From: Pseudomonas sp. CROZ-RG-20F-R04-15
GTDB taxonomy: Bacteria; Pseudomonadota; Gammaproteobacteria; Pseudomonadales; Pseudomonadaceae
DNA: 64,000 nt
Reading direction: 5' to 3'
Assembly: GCF_022662375.1 (NCBI RefSeq)
Contig: NZ_JAKNQL010000001.1
Coordinates: 248,001 to 312,000 of the forward strand
The notes under the pieces are model-generated. The model was given only the letters and a program-made list of their open reading frames with translations. It was not told the DNA's origin and searched no databases. The position numbers and the translations under genes are program-made. Shown one piece after another: positions 53,286 through 62,248 of the stretch (position 1 is the stretch's first letter; each line of letters begins with the position of its first letter).

Positions 53286-55715
53286 ATGAAGTCCAGGGCA
53301 AAATCGGGTTCGGTCAAACAGTGGTTAAGCGTGTCGGCATTGAGTTTTTCGGCATTGGCATTGCTGCCGATAAGCGTGTCTCTGGCCGCTGAAACCGTCA
53401 GCAGCCAGGCGCAAAAGCAGTTCAATTTTTCCCTGGCCGCCAAACCGCTGCCGCAAGCCTTGAGCGACTTCAGCCGCGTCACCGGGCAGAGCGTGGTCTA
53501 CACCGACGAAGCGCCGTACGGCCTCACCGCGCCGGCAGTCAATGGCCAGATGAGTGCCGAGCAGGCACTGCAACGCTTGCTCAGTGGCTCTGGCCTCAAC
53601 TTCCGCCGCACCGATAGCCACACGCTGGCGCTGGAGCCCAAACCCACCGAAGGCGCGTTGAATCTCGGCGCCACCACCATCACCTCGATGCGCGACGAAT
53701 CGATGAGTTATCAGCCGCCGGAAACCAGTTCGGTGATGCGCTCTTCGGCCTCGCTTCAGGAAATCCCGCAGACCGTCAACGTCATTCCGGCCCAGGTCAT
53801 CCGTGATCAGGCACCGCGCAATCTTGACGATGCACTGGCCAATGTCAGCGGCATCACCCAGGGCAACACCCTGGGCAGCACGCAGGATTCGGTGATGACT
53901 CGCGGTTTCGGTGATAACCGCAACGGCTCGATCATGCGCGACGGCATGCCGATCGTGCAGGGGCGCGGCATGAACGCCACCGTCGATCGGGTTGAAGTAC
54001 TCAAAGGCCCGGCATCGTTGCTCTACGGCATTCAAGACCCGGGCGGCGTGGTCAACATGGTCAGCAAGAAGCCTGAACTGACGCAATACAACGCTCTGAC
54101 CCTGCGTGGCTCGACTTACGGCGACGGCAAGAACGGCAGCGGCGGCACCCTCGACAGCACCGGCCCGCTGGGCGATTCCGGGCTGGCCTATCGCATGGTG
54201 CTCGATCACGAAGACGAAGATTACTGGCGCAACTTCGGCACTCACCGCGAAACCCTGATCGCGCCGTCGCTGGCCTGGTTCGGCGAAAGCACCAAGCTGT
54301 TGTTTGCCTATGAGCATCGCGAATTTCTCACGCCGTTCGACCGTGGCACGCTGATCGATCCGCGCACCAATCATCCGCTGGATATCTCGCGCAAAGAACG
54401 CCTCGACGAGCCGTTCAACAACATGGAAGGCCGCTCCGACCTCTATCATTTTGAAGCCGACCACGACCTCAATGATGACTGGAAAGCCCACTTCGGTTAC
54501 AGCTGGAACCGCGAGACCTACGACGCCAGCCAGGTCCGCGTGACCGCCATCGACACCAAAAAGGGCACGCTGACCCGCAGCATGGACGGCACGCAGAATG
54601 CGATCAGCACCGACCGTTTCACCACCGCCAGCCTCGAAGGCAAGGTCAAGGTGTTGGGCATGCAGCATGACCTGGTGTTCGGCGTCGACGACGAGTACCG
54701 CAAGATCTACCGTGAGGACCTGATCCGGCAGAAAAGCCTGACCACGTTCAGCTACCTCAATCCGGTGTATGGCCGCGAAGTTGCCGGCACGACCGTCAGC
54801 GCACCCGACAGCGCGCAGACCGATGAACTGCGCAGTGATTCGGTGTTCATGCAGGACTCGATTCACCTCAACGATCAGTGGATTCTGGTCGCTGGCGGGC
54901 GCTTTCAGGAGTACGACCAGTACGCCGGCAAAGGCGTGCCGTTCAAGGCCAACACCGACAGCAACGGCCAGAAGTTCGTCCCGCGCGCAGGTCTGGTGTA
55001 TCGCTACACCGACGCCTTGTCGTTCTACGGCAGCTACACCGAATCGTTCAAACCCAATTCGACCATCGCCCCGCTGAGCGGCAGCAGCACCGTGCTCGAC
55101 GGCAGCATCGCGCCGGAAGAAGCCAAGTCGTGGGAACTCGGCGCGCGGCTGGACCTGCCGGGGCGTGTCACCGGCAACATCGCGTTGTTCGACATCAAGA
55201 AACGCAACGTGCTGGTGGCCAATTCCGAAGGCCCGACGACGATTTACAGCGCGGCCGGTGAAGTGCGTTCACGCGGTCTGGAAATGGACCTGAGCGGTCA
55301 ATTGAGCGACCGCTGGAGCATGATCGGCAGCTACGCCTACACCGATGCCGAAGTGACGGAAGACCCGGACTACAAAGGCAAGCGCCTGCAAAACGTAGCG
55401 AAGAATTCCGGCTCGCTGTCGGCGGTGTATGACTTCGGCAGCGTGATCGGCGGCGATCAATTGCGCGTCGGTGCCGGTGCGCGATATGTCGGTGAGCGTG
55501 CGGGTAACGCGGTGAATGATTTTGACCTGCCGAGCTATACCGTGGCTGATGCGTTTGCCACGTACGACACCAAAGTCGAGGGGCAGAAGGTCAAGTTTCA
55601 GCTCAATGTGAAGAACCTGTTTGATCGCACTTACTACACCTCGGCGGCGAGCCGGTTCTTTGTGTCGATGGGGGATGCGCGGCAGGTTTCGCTGTCCAGC
55701 ACTTTGGAGTTTTAA
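53286..55715 (+). CDS. TonB-dependent siderophore receptor with STN domain
   Basis: Outer-membrane receptor of 809 residues. Signal peptide ALALLPISVSLAAE. STN domain FSLAAKPLPQALSDFSRVTG. Plug: SLQEIPQTVNVIPAQVIRDQ, DRVEVLKGPASLLYGIQDPG, GVVNMVSKKP. The barrel ends YTSAASRFFVSMGDARQVSL, SSTLEF. The pattern fits hydroxamate siderophore receptors (FiuA, FoxA or FemA-like), but the ligand cannot be settled from the sequence. The preceding sigma/FecR pair supports regulated, ligand-induced expression. Confidence 0.9.
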   Translation: MKSRAKSGSVKQWLSVSALSFSALALLPISVSLAAETVSSQAQKQFNFSLAAKPLPQALSDFSRVTGQSVVYTDEAPYGLTAPAVNGQMSAEQALQRLLSGSGLNFRRTDSHTLALEPKPTEGALNLGATTITSMRDESMSYQPPETSSVMRSSASLQEIPQTVNVIPAQVIRDQAPRNLDDALANVSGITQGNTLGSTQDSVMTRGFGDNRNGSIMRDGMPIVQGRGMNATVDRVEVLKGPASLLYGIQDPGGVVNMVSKKPELTQYNALTLRGSTYGDGKNGSGGTLDSTGPLGDSGLAYRMVLDHEDEDYWRNFGTHRETLIAPSLAWFGESTKLLFAYEHREFLTPFDRGTLIDPRTNHPLDISRKERLDEPFNNMEGRSDLYHFEADHDLNDDWKAHFGYSWNRETYDASQVRVTAIDTKKGTLTRSMDGTQNAISTDRFTTASLEGKVKVLGMQHDLVFGVDDEYRKIYREDLIRQKSLTTFSYLNPVYGREVAGTTVSAPDSAQTDELRSDSVFMQDSIHLNDQWILVAGGRFQEYDQYAGKGVPFKANTDSNGQKFVPRAGLVYRYTDALSFYGSYTESFKPNSTIAPLSGSSTVLDGSIAPEEAKSWELGARLDLPGRVTGNIALFDIKKRNVLVANSEGPTTIYSAAGEVRSRGLEMDLSGQLSDRWSMIGSYAYTDAEVTEDPDYKGKRLQNVAKNSGSLSAVYDFGSVIGGDQLRVGAGARYVGERAGNAVNDFDLPSYTVADAFATYDTKVEGQKVKFQLNVKNLFDRTYYTSAASRFFVSMGDARQVSLSSTLEF

Positions 55716-55729
55716 GGCAAGATCAAAGG

Positions 55730-55907
55730 CCCCTCACCCTAACCCTCTCCCGGAGGGAGAGGGGACTGATTGGGGGATATTGGAGAGCTCCGCCGACGTG
55801 ATCGATCTTTACCGAATCCATAATCGACTCGGTCATTCAGGTCGATGTATAGCGCCAGACAGCTCGGTCGGCTCCCTCTCCCTCCGGGAGAGGGCTGGGG
55901 TGAGGGG
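55730..55907. repeat. Composite palindromic repeat, inverted orientation, one inner unit
   Basis: Same family as the copies around the DUF559 gene but reversed. It begins with CCCCTCACCCTAACCCTC and ends GAGAGGGCTGGGGTGAGGGG. It has a single 36-base unit core (CCGAATCCATAATCGACTCGG). Confidence 0.82.
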
Positions 55908-55915
55908 AATAGGGC

Positions 55916-56791
55916 TCAACGCAAAAACGCCTGCCGATACTCACCGGGCGTCCCGCCCAACACCTGCTTGAACCGATTAGTGAAATGACTCGCGCTGGCA
56001 AACCCGCACGCCAGCGCAATCTCGCCCAGCGGCAACGCCGTCCCGCGCAACAACTCCCGCGCCCGGCTCAAGCGCCGCGCCAACACATACTGGTGCGGTG
56101 GCAGGCCGAAACTCGTGCGAAACATCCGCGCAAAGTGGTATTCCGACAGCGCGCACAACCCGGCCAATTGTCCGAGGCTGATCGGCTCGGCCAACTGAGT
56201 GTCGATAAACTCCACCAGTTGCCGACGCTGATGCGGCGCCAGTCCGCCCTTCAAACGCAAACCCTGACGCGCGCCGACTTGGCTGAGCAAGGTGTGACTG
56301 ATCAGTTCATGGGCGAGGCTGCTGGTCAGCAAGCGTTCGGCGGGTTCGTCCCAGTTCAGGCTCAGCAACTGCCGAAAGCGCTGCGCCTGCTGCGGGGCGT
56401 CGAGAAAGGTCTGCTCGCGCAACTGCATCTCTCGCGGTTCGCGATCAAGCAAGGTGACGCAACCGAGGGCGAATTGTTCAGCGCTGAAATACAGATGCGC
56501 CAAGCGAATATCGCCGTTGATCACCCAGCCCGATTCGTGATCGGCCGGCAGGATGCACAGCTTGTCCGGCCCACCCTTGTGGCCCGGTTGCCCGCGACGA
56601 AACGTACCGGTGCCACCGGCGATGTAACAGGACAGGGTGTGGTGACTCGGCGCTGCGTACTCCTGGGCATCGTGGTGATTGGTCCACAAAGCGGCAGACA
56701 AGCCGTCACCGAGCTCGGCGCTGTGCACCAGGCGTGCATTCGGCGAGCTGTTCAACGCTTGAAAGACTTGCAGGGTATCGATGGCGGCCAT
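55916..56791 (-). CDS. AraC-family transcriptional regulator
   Basis: Regulator of 291 residues. A cupin-like sensing domain comes first (SCYIAGGTGTFRRGQPGHKG). The double HTH is at the C-terminus: LGQLAGLCALSEYHFARMFR TSFGLPPHQYVLARRL and LGEIALACGFASASHFTNRF KQVLGGTPGEYRQAFL. It is divergent from the DMT transporter gene and probably controls it. Confidence 0.9.
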   Translation of the reverse strand: MAAIDTLQVFQALNSSPNARLVHSAELGDGLSAALWTNHHDAQEYAAPSHHTLSCYIAGGTGTFRRGQPGHKGGPDKLCILPADHESGWVINGDIRLAHLYFSAEQFALGCVTLLDREPREMQLREQTFLDAPQQAQRFRQLLSLNWDEPAERLLTSSLAHELISHTLLSQVGARQGLRLKGGLAPHQRRQLVEFIDTQLAEPISLGQLAGLCALSEYHFARMFRTSFGLPPHQYVLARRLSRARELLRGTALPLGEIALACGFASASHFTNRFKQVLGGTPGEYRQAFLR

Positions 56792-56930
56792 GAGCGGTTC
56801 TCTTCAACGCCTTGCATCCTACTCCGTAGACGCCGCGCTGCCAGCCTGCCGCCCGACAAAAGCGCAAGAATCTGCAAGCGCGCAAGGCACACGAGGGCAG
56901 ACACTCAAGGCCTATCGAGGAGTGTGTGTC

Positions 56931-57833
56931 ATGAACCTGTCGTTGTATTTTTTGACCGTGCTGATCTGGGGCACCACCTGGATTGCGCTGAAATGGCAAC
57001 TGGGTGTGGTAGCGATTCCGGTGTCGATCGTCTATCGCTTCGGCCTCGCTGCGCTGGTGTTGTTTGCGCTGTTGCTGCTCAGCCGTCGCCTGCAACCGAT
57101 GAACCGCCGGGGGCATCTGATCTGCGTGGCGCAGGGGTTGTGTCTGTTCTGCGTCAACTTCATGTGCTTCCTGACCGCCAGTCAGTGGATCCCCAGCGGT
57201 CTGGTTGCAGTGGTGTTCTCTACTGCGACGTTGTGGAACGCGCTGAATGCCCGGGTGTTCATCGGCCAACGCATCGCGCGCAATGTGCTGATGGGCGGTG
57301 CACTTGGGTTGTTCGGCCTGGGCATGTTGTTCTGGCCGGAACTTGCCGGGCATCAGGCCAGCCCGCAGACCTTGCTCGGCCTCGGCTTGGCGTTGTGCGG
57401 CACGTTGTGTTTCTCGGCGGGCAACATGCTCTCGAGTCTGCAGCAGAAGGCCGGTCTCAAGCCGCTGACCACCAATGCCTGGGGCATGGCCTACGGCGCG
57501 GCGATGCTTTCGGTGTGGTGTCTGGTCAAAGGTATTCCGTTCGACATGGATTGGAGCCCGCGTTACGTCGGCGCGCTGCTGTATCTGGTGATCCCGGGTT
57601 CGGTGATCGGCTTTACAGCTTATCTGACGCTGGTCGGGCGCATGGGCCCGGAGCGTGCGGCTTACTGCACCGTGCTGTTTCCGGTCGTGGCGCTGAACGT
57701 CTCGGCATTTGCTGAAGGTTATCAATGGACAGCGCCGGCGCTGGTCGGTCTGGTGTTAGTGATGCTGGGCAATGTGCTGGTGTTTCGTAAACCGAAAGCA
57801 GTGGTGCCGCCAGTACAGGGTAAGTTGGCTTGA
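56931..57833 (+). CDS. DMT-superfamily (EamA) transporter
   Basis: Inner-membrane exporter or permease of 300 residues with ten helices in two EamA repeats: LYFLTVLIWGTTWIALKWQL and later RYVGALLYLVIPGSVIGFTA YLTLVGRMGPERAAYCTVLF. The substrate is unknown; family members export amino acids or metabolites. GAGGAG lies upstream of the chosen ATG, and an earlier in-frame ATG at 56781 overlaps the regulator gene and lacks support. Confidence 0.9.
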   Translation: MNLSLYFLTVLIWGTTWIALKWQLGVVAIPVSIVYRFGLAALVLFALLLLSRRLQPMNRRGHLICVAQGLCLFCVNFMCFLTASQWIPSGLVAVVFSTATLWNALNARVFIGQRIARNVLMGGALGLFGLGMLFWPELAGHQASPQTLLGLGLALCGTLCFSAGNMLSSLQQKAGLKPLTTNAWGMAYGAAMLSVWCLVKGIPFDMDWSPRYVGALLYLVIPGSVIGFTAYLTLVGRMGPERAAYCTVLFPVVALNVSAFAEGYQWTAPALVGLVLVMLGNVLVFRKPKAVVPPVQGKLA

Positions 57834-57852
57834 AATAAACGAGCGCTGAACG

Positions 57853-58362
57853 TCAGCGCTCGACTTTCAAGGTGATGTAAATCATTACCGGGAAGATGAA
57901 GTCAACGATATGCCGTGCCCAGTCCTTGGCATTCCATGATTGCGAAGTGTCCATGTCAAACCATTCCACACCCACGGTTTGCAAGCACACGTAATAAATG
58001 AAAATGGCTGCCAATATGCCCATGATCGAGAACTTTTTTGCCTCGTGGAATACTTCTGCGGATGCGTTGATGTGGCGATATAACTGATAGGTGCCTATCA
58101 GGCACAGCACCGTATACGTAACTTCCATGGTGATGATGAACCAGTAGATCCGGTGATGGATCATCGGTGATTCAATGGCACGGTACTTGATGGTTTCACT
58201 GGCGGTGGTGGTGTCCATACTCAGGATATGAGCCACGTAGGTGTAGTTTGAATTGTAGTCGGTGAAGTTGTGGATCATCACCAGCACGCCAAAGAAGCTG
58301 ATGTAAGCCATTAATATGACTTTGCTGTAACGAATGAGTTTGTCGGTTGTCAGGGTGTTCAA
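57853..58362 (-). CDS. DUF2165 family membrane protein
   Basis: Protein of 169 residues with four helices: YSKVILMAYISFFGVLVMIH, IYWFIITMEVTYTVLCLIGT, FSIMGILAAIFIYYVCLQTV, HIVDFIFPVMIYITL. Motif FTDYNSNYTYVAHILSMDTT is the DUF2165 hallmark. The gene is more AT-rich than its neighbours. No function is known. Confidence 0.87.
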   Translation of the reverse strand: MNTLTTDKLIRYSKVILMAYISFFGVLVMIHNFTDYNSNYTYVAHILSMDTTTASETIKYRAIESPMIHHRIYWFIITMEVTYTVLCLIGTYQLYRHINASAEVFHEAKKFSIMGILAAIFIYYVCLQTVGVEWFDMDTSQSWNAKDWARHIVDFIFPVMIYITLKVER

Positions 58363-58472
58363 GGTATTGGCTCTCCATAGCGTTTGTCGATTATTCGACA
58401 GGCAGGAGAGCTTATAATGCTGCTGTTTAATTGGCTTTGTTGTTCGATTTCAAGTTGTGTAAGGCGTAACTA

Positions 58473-58510
58473 ACGGGCAAGTGCGATAGCGCACTTGCCC
58501 GTGGCTTTTT
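58473..58510. terminator. Strong hairpin between DUF2165 and dehydrogenase genes
   Basis: Stem ACGGGCAAGTGCG / CGCACTTGCCCGT with an ATAG loop, followed on the plus strand by GGCTTTTT. On the minus strand it is just after the stop of the 2-hydroxyacid dehydrogenase gene, where it would end that transcript, though the T-run on that side is weak. Confidence 0.75.
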
Positions 58511-59483
58511 ATCCGCGCCAGACTTGCGGGTTGACCAAGTCCTGCGGGCGCTCGCCGAGCAGGGCGCTGCGCAGGTTGGTGAGGGCGCGATTGGCCATGG
58601 CTTCGCGGGTTTCATTCGTCGCCGAGCCGATATGCGGCAGGGTCACGGCGTTGCTCAACTGGAACAGCGGTGATTCGGCCAGCGGTTCCTTTTCATAAAC
58701 GTCCAGACCGGCGCCGCGAATCCGCTTGTTTTGCAGGGCTTCGATCAGGGCCGGTTCATCGACGACCGGGCCACGGGAGATGTTGACCAGGATGGCATCC
58801 GGTTTCATCAGGGCCAGTTCGCGATGGCTGATGAGGTGGCGGGTCTTGTCGCTGAGCGGCACCACCAGGCAAACGAAATCGGCCTCGGCGAGCAGTTGAT
58901 CGAGGCTGCGAAATTGCGCGCCGAGTTGTTCTTCGAGTTCGGTTTTGCGGCTGTTGCCGCTGTAGATAATCGGCATGTTGAAGCCGAAGTGGCCACGACG
59001 GGCAACGGCGGCGCCAATGTTGCCCATGCCGACAATGCCGAGGGTTTTGCCGTGGACGTCGCAACCGAACAGCGGGGCGCCGACGCTGGCTTGCCATTGC
59101 CCGGCCTTGGTCCAGGCGTCGAGTTCGGCGACGCGGCGGGCGCTGCTCATGATCAGGGCGAAGGCGAGGTCGGCGGTGCTTTCAGTGAGCACATCCGGGG
59201 TGTTGGTGAGCATGATTCCGCGTTCGTTGAAGTAGTCGAGGTCGTAGTTGTCGTAGCCGACGGAGACGCTTGAGACCACTTCCAGTTTTGTGGCGGTTTC
59301 AAGTTGGGCGCGGCCGAGTTTGCGGCCGACGCCGATGAGGCCGTGGGCGTGGGGCAGGGCTTCGTTGAATTGGGCGTTGATGTCGCCGGCTTTTGGGTTG
59401 GGGACGATGACGTCGAATTCTTGTTGCAGGCGTTCGATCATGGGTGGGGTGATGCGGCTGAAGGCCAGGACAGTCTTTTTCAT
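58509..59483 (-). CDS. 2-hydroxyacid dehydrogenase (2-ketogluconate / glyoxylate-hydroxypyruvate reductase type)
   Basis: NAD(P)H-dependent D-2-hydroxyacid dehydrogenase of 324 residues. NAD motif: KTLGIVGMGNIGAAVARRGH. Catalytic Arg in LVNISRGPVVDEPALIEALQ, Glu in GAGLDVYEKEPLAESPLFQL, and His in TLPHIGSATNETREAMANRA. Closest to GhrB/TkrA-type enzymes of pseudomonads, where 2-ketogluconate, glyoxylate or hydroxypyruvate is reduced. The ATG at 59483 is where family similarity begins; the frame is open further upstream. Confidence 0.92.
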   Translation of the reverse strand: MKKTVLAFSRITPPMIERLQQEFDVIVPNPKAGDINAQFNEALPHAHGLIGVGRKLGRAQLETATKLEVVSSVSVGYDNYDLDYFNERGIMLTNTPDVLTESTADLAFALIMSSARRVAELDAWTKAGQWQASVGAPLFGCDVHGKTLGIVGMGNIGAAVARRGHFGFNMPIIYSGNSRKTELEEQLGAQFRSLDQLLAEADFVCLVVPLSDKTRHLISHRELALMKPDAILVNISRGPVVDEPALIEALQNKRIRGAGLDVYEKEPLAESPLFQLSNAVTLPHIGSATNETREAMANRALTNLRSALLGERPQDLVNPQVWRG

Positions 59484-59954
59484 CGTTTTTGGCTCTTGTT
59501 CGGGCTTGATACCAAGCACGCTAACATTTCTGGCTTGGGGTTGTCTTGGCGGCCTCTGGGCCGACCATGTTGTGGTTGTTCGGTGTGTATATCCGTTTCT
59601 TCGGTAACGGCGGCTTAGGGTTTCGCCCTGACGGCGACTCACTTTTTTTACAAACGCCTAAAAAAAGTAAGCAAAAAAACGCTTGCTCCTGCGTGCGGCC
59701 CGCTCGCTGGGGCTCGGGGTTCCTTCGCTGCGGGATCGATCCGGGCGCAGCGCCTACGGTTTGCTTCGCTGCACCTCCTCTCGCTGTTTTTGGCTGCGCC
59801 AAACGGTCGCTGCGCTCCCACGCCCGGATCAATCCCTGCGCTCAGCCTTCCGACGTCGCCCGTGGATCAAGATCAAAAGCAGGCGAGCTGACACTCGGCC
59901 TATTGAGTGGTGAGGAGCAACAGCGCGCTCGGCTTTGGATTGGTTGTGGATTCG
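59484..59954. other. 471-base intergenic region with a degenerate GC-skewed element
   Basis: From about 59605 to 59870 there is low-complexity DNA (TTTCGCCCTGACGGCGACTC, AAAAAGTAAGCAAAAAAACG, then Cys/Arg-rich pseudo-coding frames in several directions). I recognise the look of intergenic filler in P. fluorescens genomes, but I see no gene, ribosome site or family. The short open frames here look non-coding. Confidence 0.5.
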
Positions 59955-60440
59955 CCCCTCACCCCAGCCTCTCCCGAGGGAGAGGGAGCCGATTTTTGAG
60001 CTTTTCGAAGAGTGTGTTCGACTCGGTATTTCACGTCGGCGTAGCTCACCCAAACACCTCACCCTAGCCCTCTCCCTCCGGGAGAGGGCTAGGGTGAGGG
60101 GCTTTTGATCTGATTCAGAATCTGAGTTTGACTCGGTATTTCACGTCGGCGTAACTCGTCCAAACACCTCGGTCAGTCCCCTCTCCCTCCGGGAGAGGGC
60201 TAGGGTGAGGGGCTTTTGATCTGATTCAGAATCTGAGGGTCGACTCGGTATCGCACGTCGGCGTAGCTCGCCCAAACACCTCGATCAGTCCCCTCTCCCT
60301 CCGGGAGAGGGCTAGGGTGAGGGGCTTTTGATCTGTTTCAGAATCTGAGGGTCGACTCGGTATCGCACGTGGGCGTAGTTCACCCAAACACCTCGGTCAG
60401 TCCCCTCTCCCTCCGGGAGAGGGTTAGGGAGAGGGGCTTT
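59955..60440. repeat. Tandem array of a 111-112 bp repeat
   Basis: The palindrome core TCTCCCTCCGGGAGAGGG recurs at 60071, 60182, 60294 and 60406 (periods 111, 112 and 112). Each unit also has GACTCGGTAT(T/C)(T/G)CACGT and CACCTCGGTCAGTCCC. The left end starts CCCCTCACCCCAGCC. Single units recur at 61415-61541 and 62249-62398. Confidence 0.88.
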
Positions 60441-60710
60441 TAGCTGTATGTATGCCGGGGATTGGGAGATTTCGTGGTTATCCAGCACGCGGTTCACCGC
60501 CAGTTCGGCAAGCATGATGATCTGCTGAATCGCCAGAATCGTGCGCCGTTGCGGCAGGTCGATGTAGGCGGCGATGTCGCTGGTCATGAGGCTGGCTTGT
60601 GCCAGAGATTCGCAGGCGTGGACCAGCAGGCTTTTGTGGTCCTTTTCGGGGGAAATCTGGAACACGGTGAGTTTTTGGAAGCGGTATCAACATTGGCTGA
60701 TACCCGCTAG
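60312..60710 (-). pseudogene. DUF6124 gene copy 1, decayed
   Basis: Homology to the two intact copies covers VFQISPEKDHKSLLVHACES, LAQASLMTSDIAAYIDLPQR, LAELAVNRVLDNHEISQSP. The first ~50 codons are missing: upstream of RFQKLTVFQ the frame hits TGA. At the 3' end four extra bases (ATAC-like duplication in GGCATACATACAGC) shift the frame, so translation runs on into the 111-bp repeats. Both ends are therefore broken. True homology is about 60440-60690. Confidence 0.82.
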
Positions 60711-60724
60711 CGCCTGCACTTGGG

Positions 60725-61204
60725 TCAGACTTTACGACCTATCTTCTTGATAAACTCAAGGCCCTGGACATCAATCTGACCATCATGAACTTGATGCAGC
60801 TCATATGTGTCGAAATCTACAAAACTAAAGTTGAAGGCTGCCTTGAAAGTTCCCTCGGTAATATCAAATTCTTCTACAAAAATAAACCCTGCGTTTTTAG
60901 CACTTGTATAGCCTTTCGTATGTGAGCCTGATGTATATGAAAATCTGAACGGGGAGGGAAAGTACTTCGTGCTGAATTCAGTCCTTCCATGCTTAATATC
61001 TGCATCAAAAGTGAGGTTGATAGTGAATGAGGTGGTAGAGGACTTCTGGTAAGTTACTTTTAGCGCGACTATTTTGTTATCGGTAACAAAATGGTCGGGT
61101 TTTCCTTCGAACTTGTCGGTGACGTAGTCTTTGTTTAGTTTGGCAGTTACAGTGCCTTCACCTGATTTATTAAGTTTTTCAAGCTTCAGATCTTTAATGG
61201 GCAT
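60725..61204 (-). CDS. Orphan AT-rich beta-rich protein
   Basis: Protein of 159 residues starting MPIKDLKLEKLNKSGEGTVT. AAGGAG lies 7 bases upstream of the ATG, so translation is likely. Alternating hydrophobic/polar residues (TSFTINLTFDADIKHGRTEF, FKAAFNFSFVDFDTYELHQV) suggest an all-beta fold. No signal peptide and no family recognised. The AT content is far above that of the neighbours, which indicates acquisition by transfer. It lies between DUF6124 copies. Confidence 0.7.
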   Translation of the reverse strand: MPIKDLKLEKLNKSGEGTVTAKLNKDYVTDKFEGKPDHFVTDNKIVALKVTYQKSSTTSFTINLTFDADIKHGRTEFSTKYFPSPFRFSYTSGSHTKGYTSAKNAGFIFVEEFDITEGTFKAAFNFSFVDFDTYELHQVHDGQIDVQGLEFIKKIGRKV

Positions 61205-61414
61205 GTCTTGCTCCTTCAACGCTAGGTCGGTGTGACGACATCATTGTTCGGATAAAGCGATAAAATAGGTACTGTCAGATCTGACAGGTTTCCTATATCG
61301 ATTGGCTATTAAAAATCAATCGGAAGATGATTTTTGGAACTTGATTGCCCACTTCAGGTTTGCGTCCATTGGACGATGCTTAAGTTGTGTCAGGCGGTCA
61401 TCCGGCATCATTCA
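61205..61414. other. Spacer upstream of the orphan gene
   Basis: 210 bases, AT-rich near the orphan gene. It includes ACTGTCAGATCTGACAG at about 61271-61287, a near-perfect inverted repeat (CTGTCAGATCTGACAG) that could be an operator for the minus-strand orphan gene. Confidence 0.5.
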
Positions 61415-61541
61415 AGGGAGAGGGAGCCGATTTCTAAGCCTTTCAGAATTTGAATTCGACTCGTTATTTCACGTCGGCGTAGCTTACCCAAACGCCTCGG
61501 TCAGTCCCCTCTCCCTCCGGGAGAGGGCTAGGGTGAGGGGC
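61415..61541. repeat. Single 111-bp-family repeat unit with extended left end
   Basis: Starts GGGAGAGGGAGCCGATTTCT and ends GAGAGGGCTAGGGTGAGGGG. It abuts the stop codon of DUF6124 copy 2 (61544-61546). Confidence 0.8.
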
Positions 61542-61543
61542 TT

Positions 61544-61918
61544 TTAGCTGTGTGCCGGGGATTGCGGGATTTCGTGGTTATCCAGCACGCGGTTCACCGC
61601 CAGTTCGGCAAGCATGATGATTTGCTGAATCGCCAGAATCGTCCGTCGTTGCGGCAGGTCGATGTAGGCGGCGATGTCGCTGGTCATCAGGCTGGCCTGT
61701 GCCAGTGATTCGCAGGCGTGGACCAGCAGGCTTTCGCTGTCCTGTTCCGGGGCGACCTGGAACATGGTGCTGGGTTTGTGGAAGCGCAGGGTGAGGGCGT
61801 TGGGTTTGAGGTAGTGGTCGAGGGCGCGTTCGGCGGCTTCGTGGAATTTCTTTGAGCCGGGGAATTCGTAGGGGGTGGTGTCGTCGGTTTCGGGGGGATT
61901 TTGAGGGGGATTGAGCAC
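61544..61918 (-). CDS. DUF6124 family protein, copy 2
   Basis: Small protein of 124 residues: PPETDDTTPYEFPGSKKFHE, AAERALDHYLKPNALTLRFH, VAPEQDSESLLVHACESLAQ, then helical LPQRRTILAIQQIIMLAELA. Pseudomonas family of unknown function. The GTG at 61918 is 8 bases after AAGGAG. It is nearly identical to copy 3 over most of its length. Its stop touches the repeat. Confidence 0.85.
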   Translation of the reverse strand: MLNPPQNPPETDDTTPYEFPGSKKFHEAAERALDHYLKPNALTLRFHKPSTMFQVAPEQDSESLLVHACESLAQASLMTSDIAAYIDLPQRRTILAIQQIIMLAELAVNRVLDNHEIPQSPAHS

Positions 61919-61993
61919 GGTGGAACTCCTTGAAGTGCTCCATTCATAAGCCGAGCGACCAAGCCCGGTTGCTGATTCGTCAGCGACACCCAA

Positions 61994-62040
61994 ATCCTAG
62001 CCACCGCACTTCCGACAGACAACCGTCAAAACCTGTCGGA
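61994..62040 (-). promoter_or_regulatory. Promoter-operator block of DUF6124 copy 2
   Basis: On the minus strand: -35 TTGTCT (62022-62017), 17-base spacer, -10 TAGGAT (61999-61994). Overlapping the -35 is a perfect inverted repeat TCCGACAG-N14-CTGTCGGA (62011-62040). The same block occurs at 63016-63062 before copy 3. Confidence 0.7.
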
Positions 62041-62248
62041 AACATCCGCGAATTCTCTGTGTTCGTAGGAGTTGTTGTAGGTGCGTATTGCTTGATTTTT
62101 AAACAGAAAGTCCCTCGGTCACAGGCTGTGGCTGATCTGCGCGAATATGACGTTCTGTTTAAAGTCAGCCCGATGGCCGCAGCCGAACTTAAGTCCTGCC
62201 CGCTGGATGGGAAGACACGCGCTCGGCTTTTGTTTTGCGGTGAATTTA

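Noticed and set aside
59521..59832. 103-codon minus-strand frame
   Set aside because: Pro/Arg/Lys-rich, no ribosome site, and made of low-complexity intergenic DNA.
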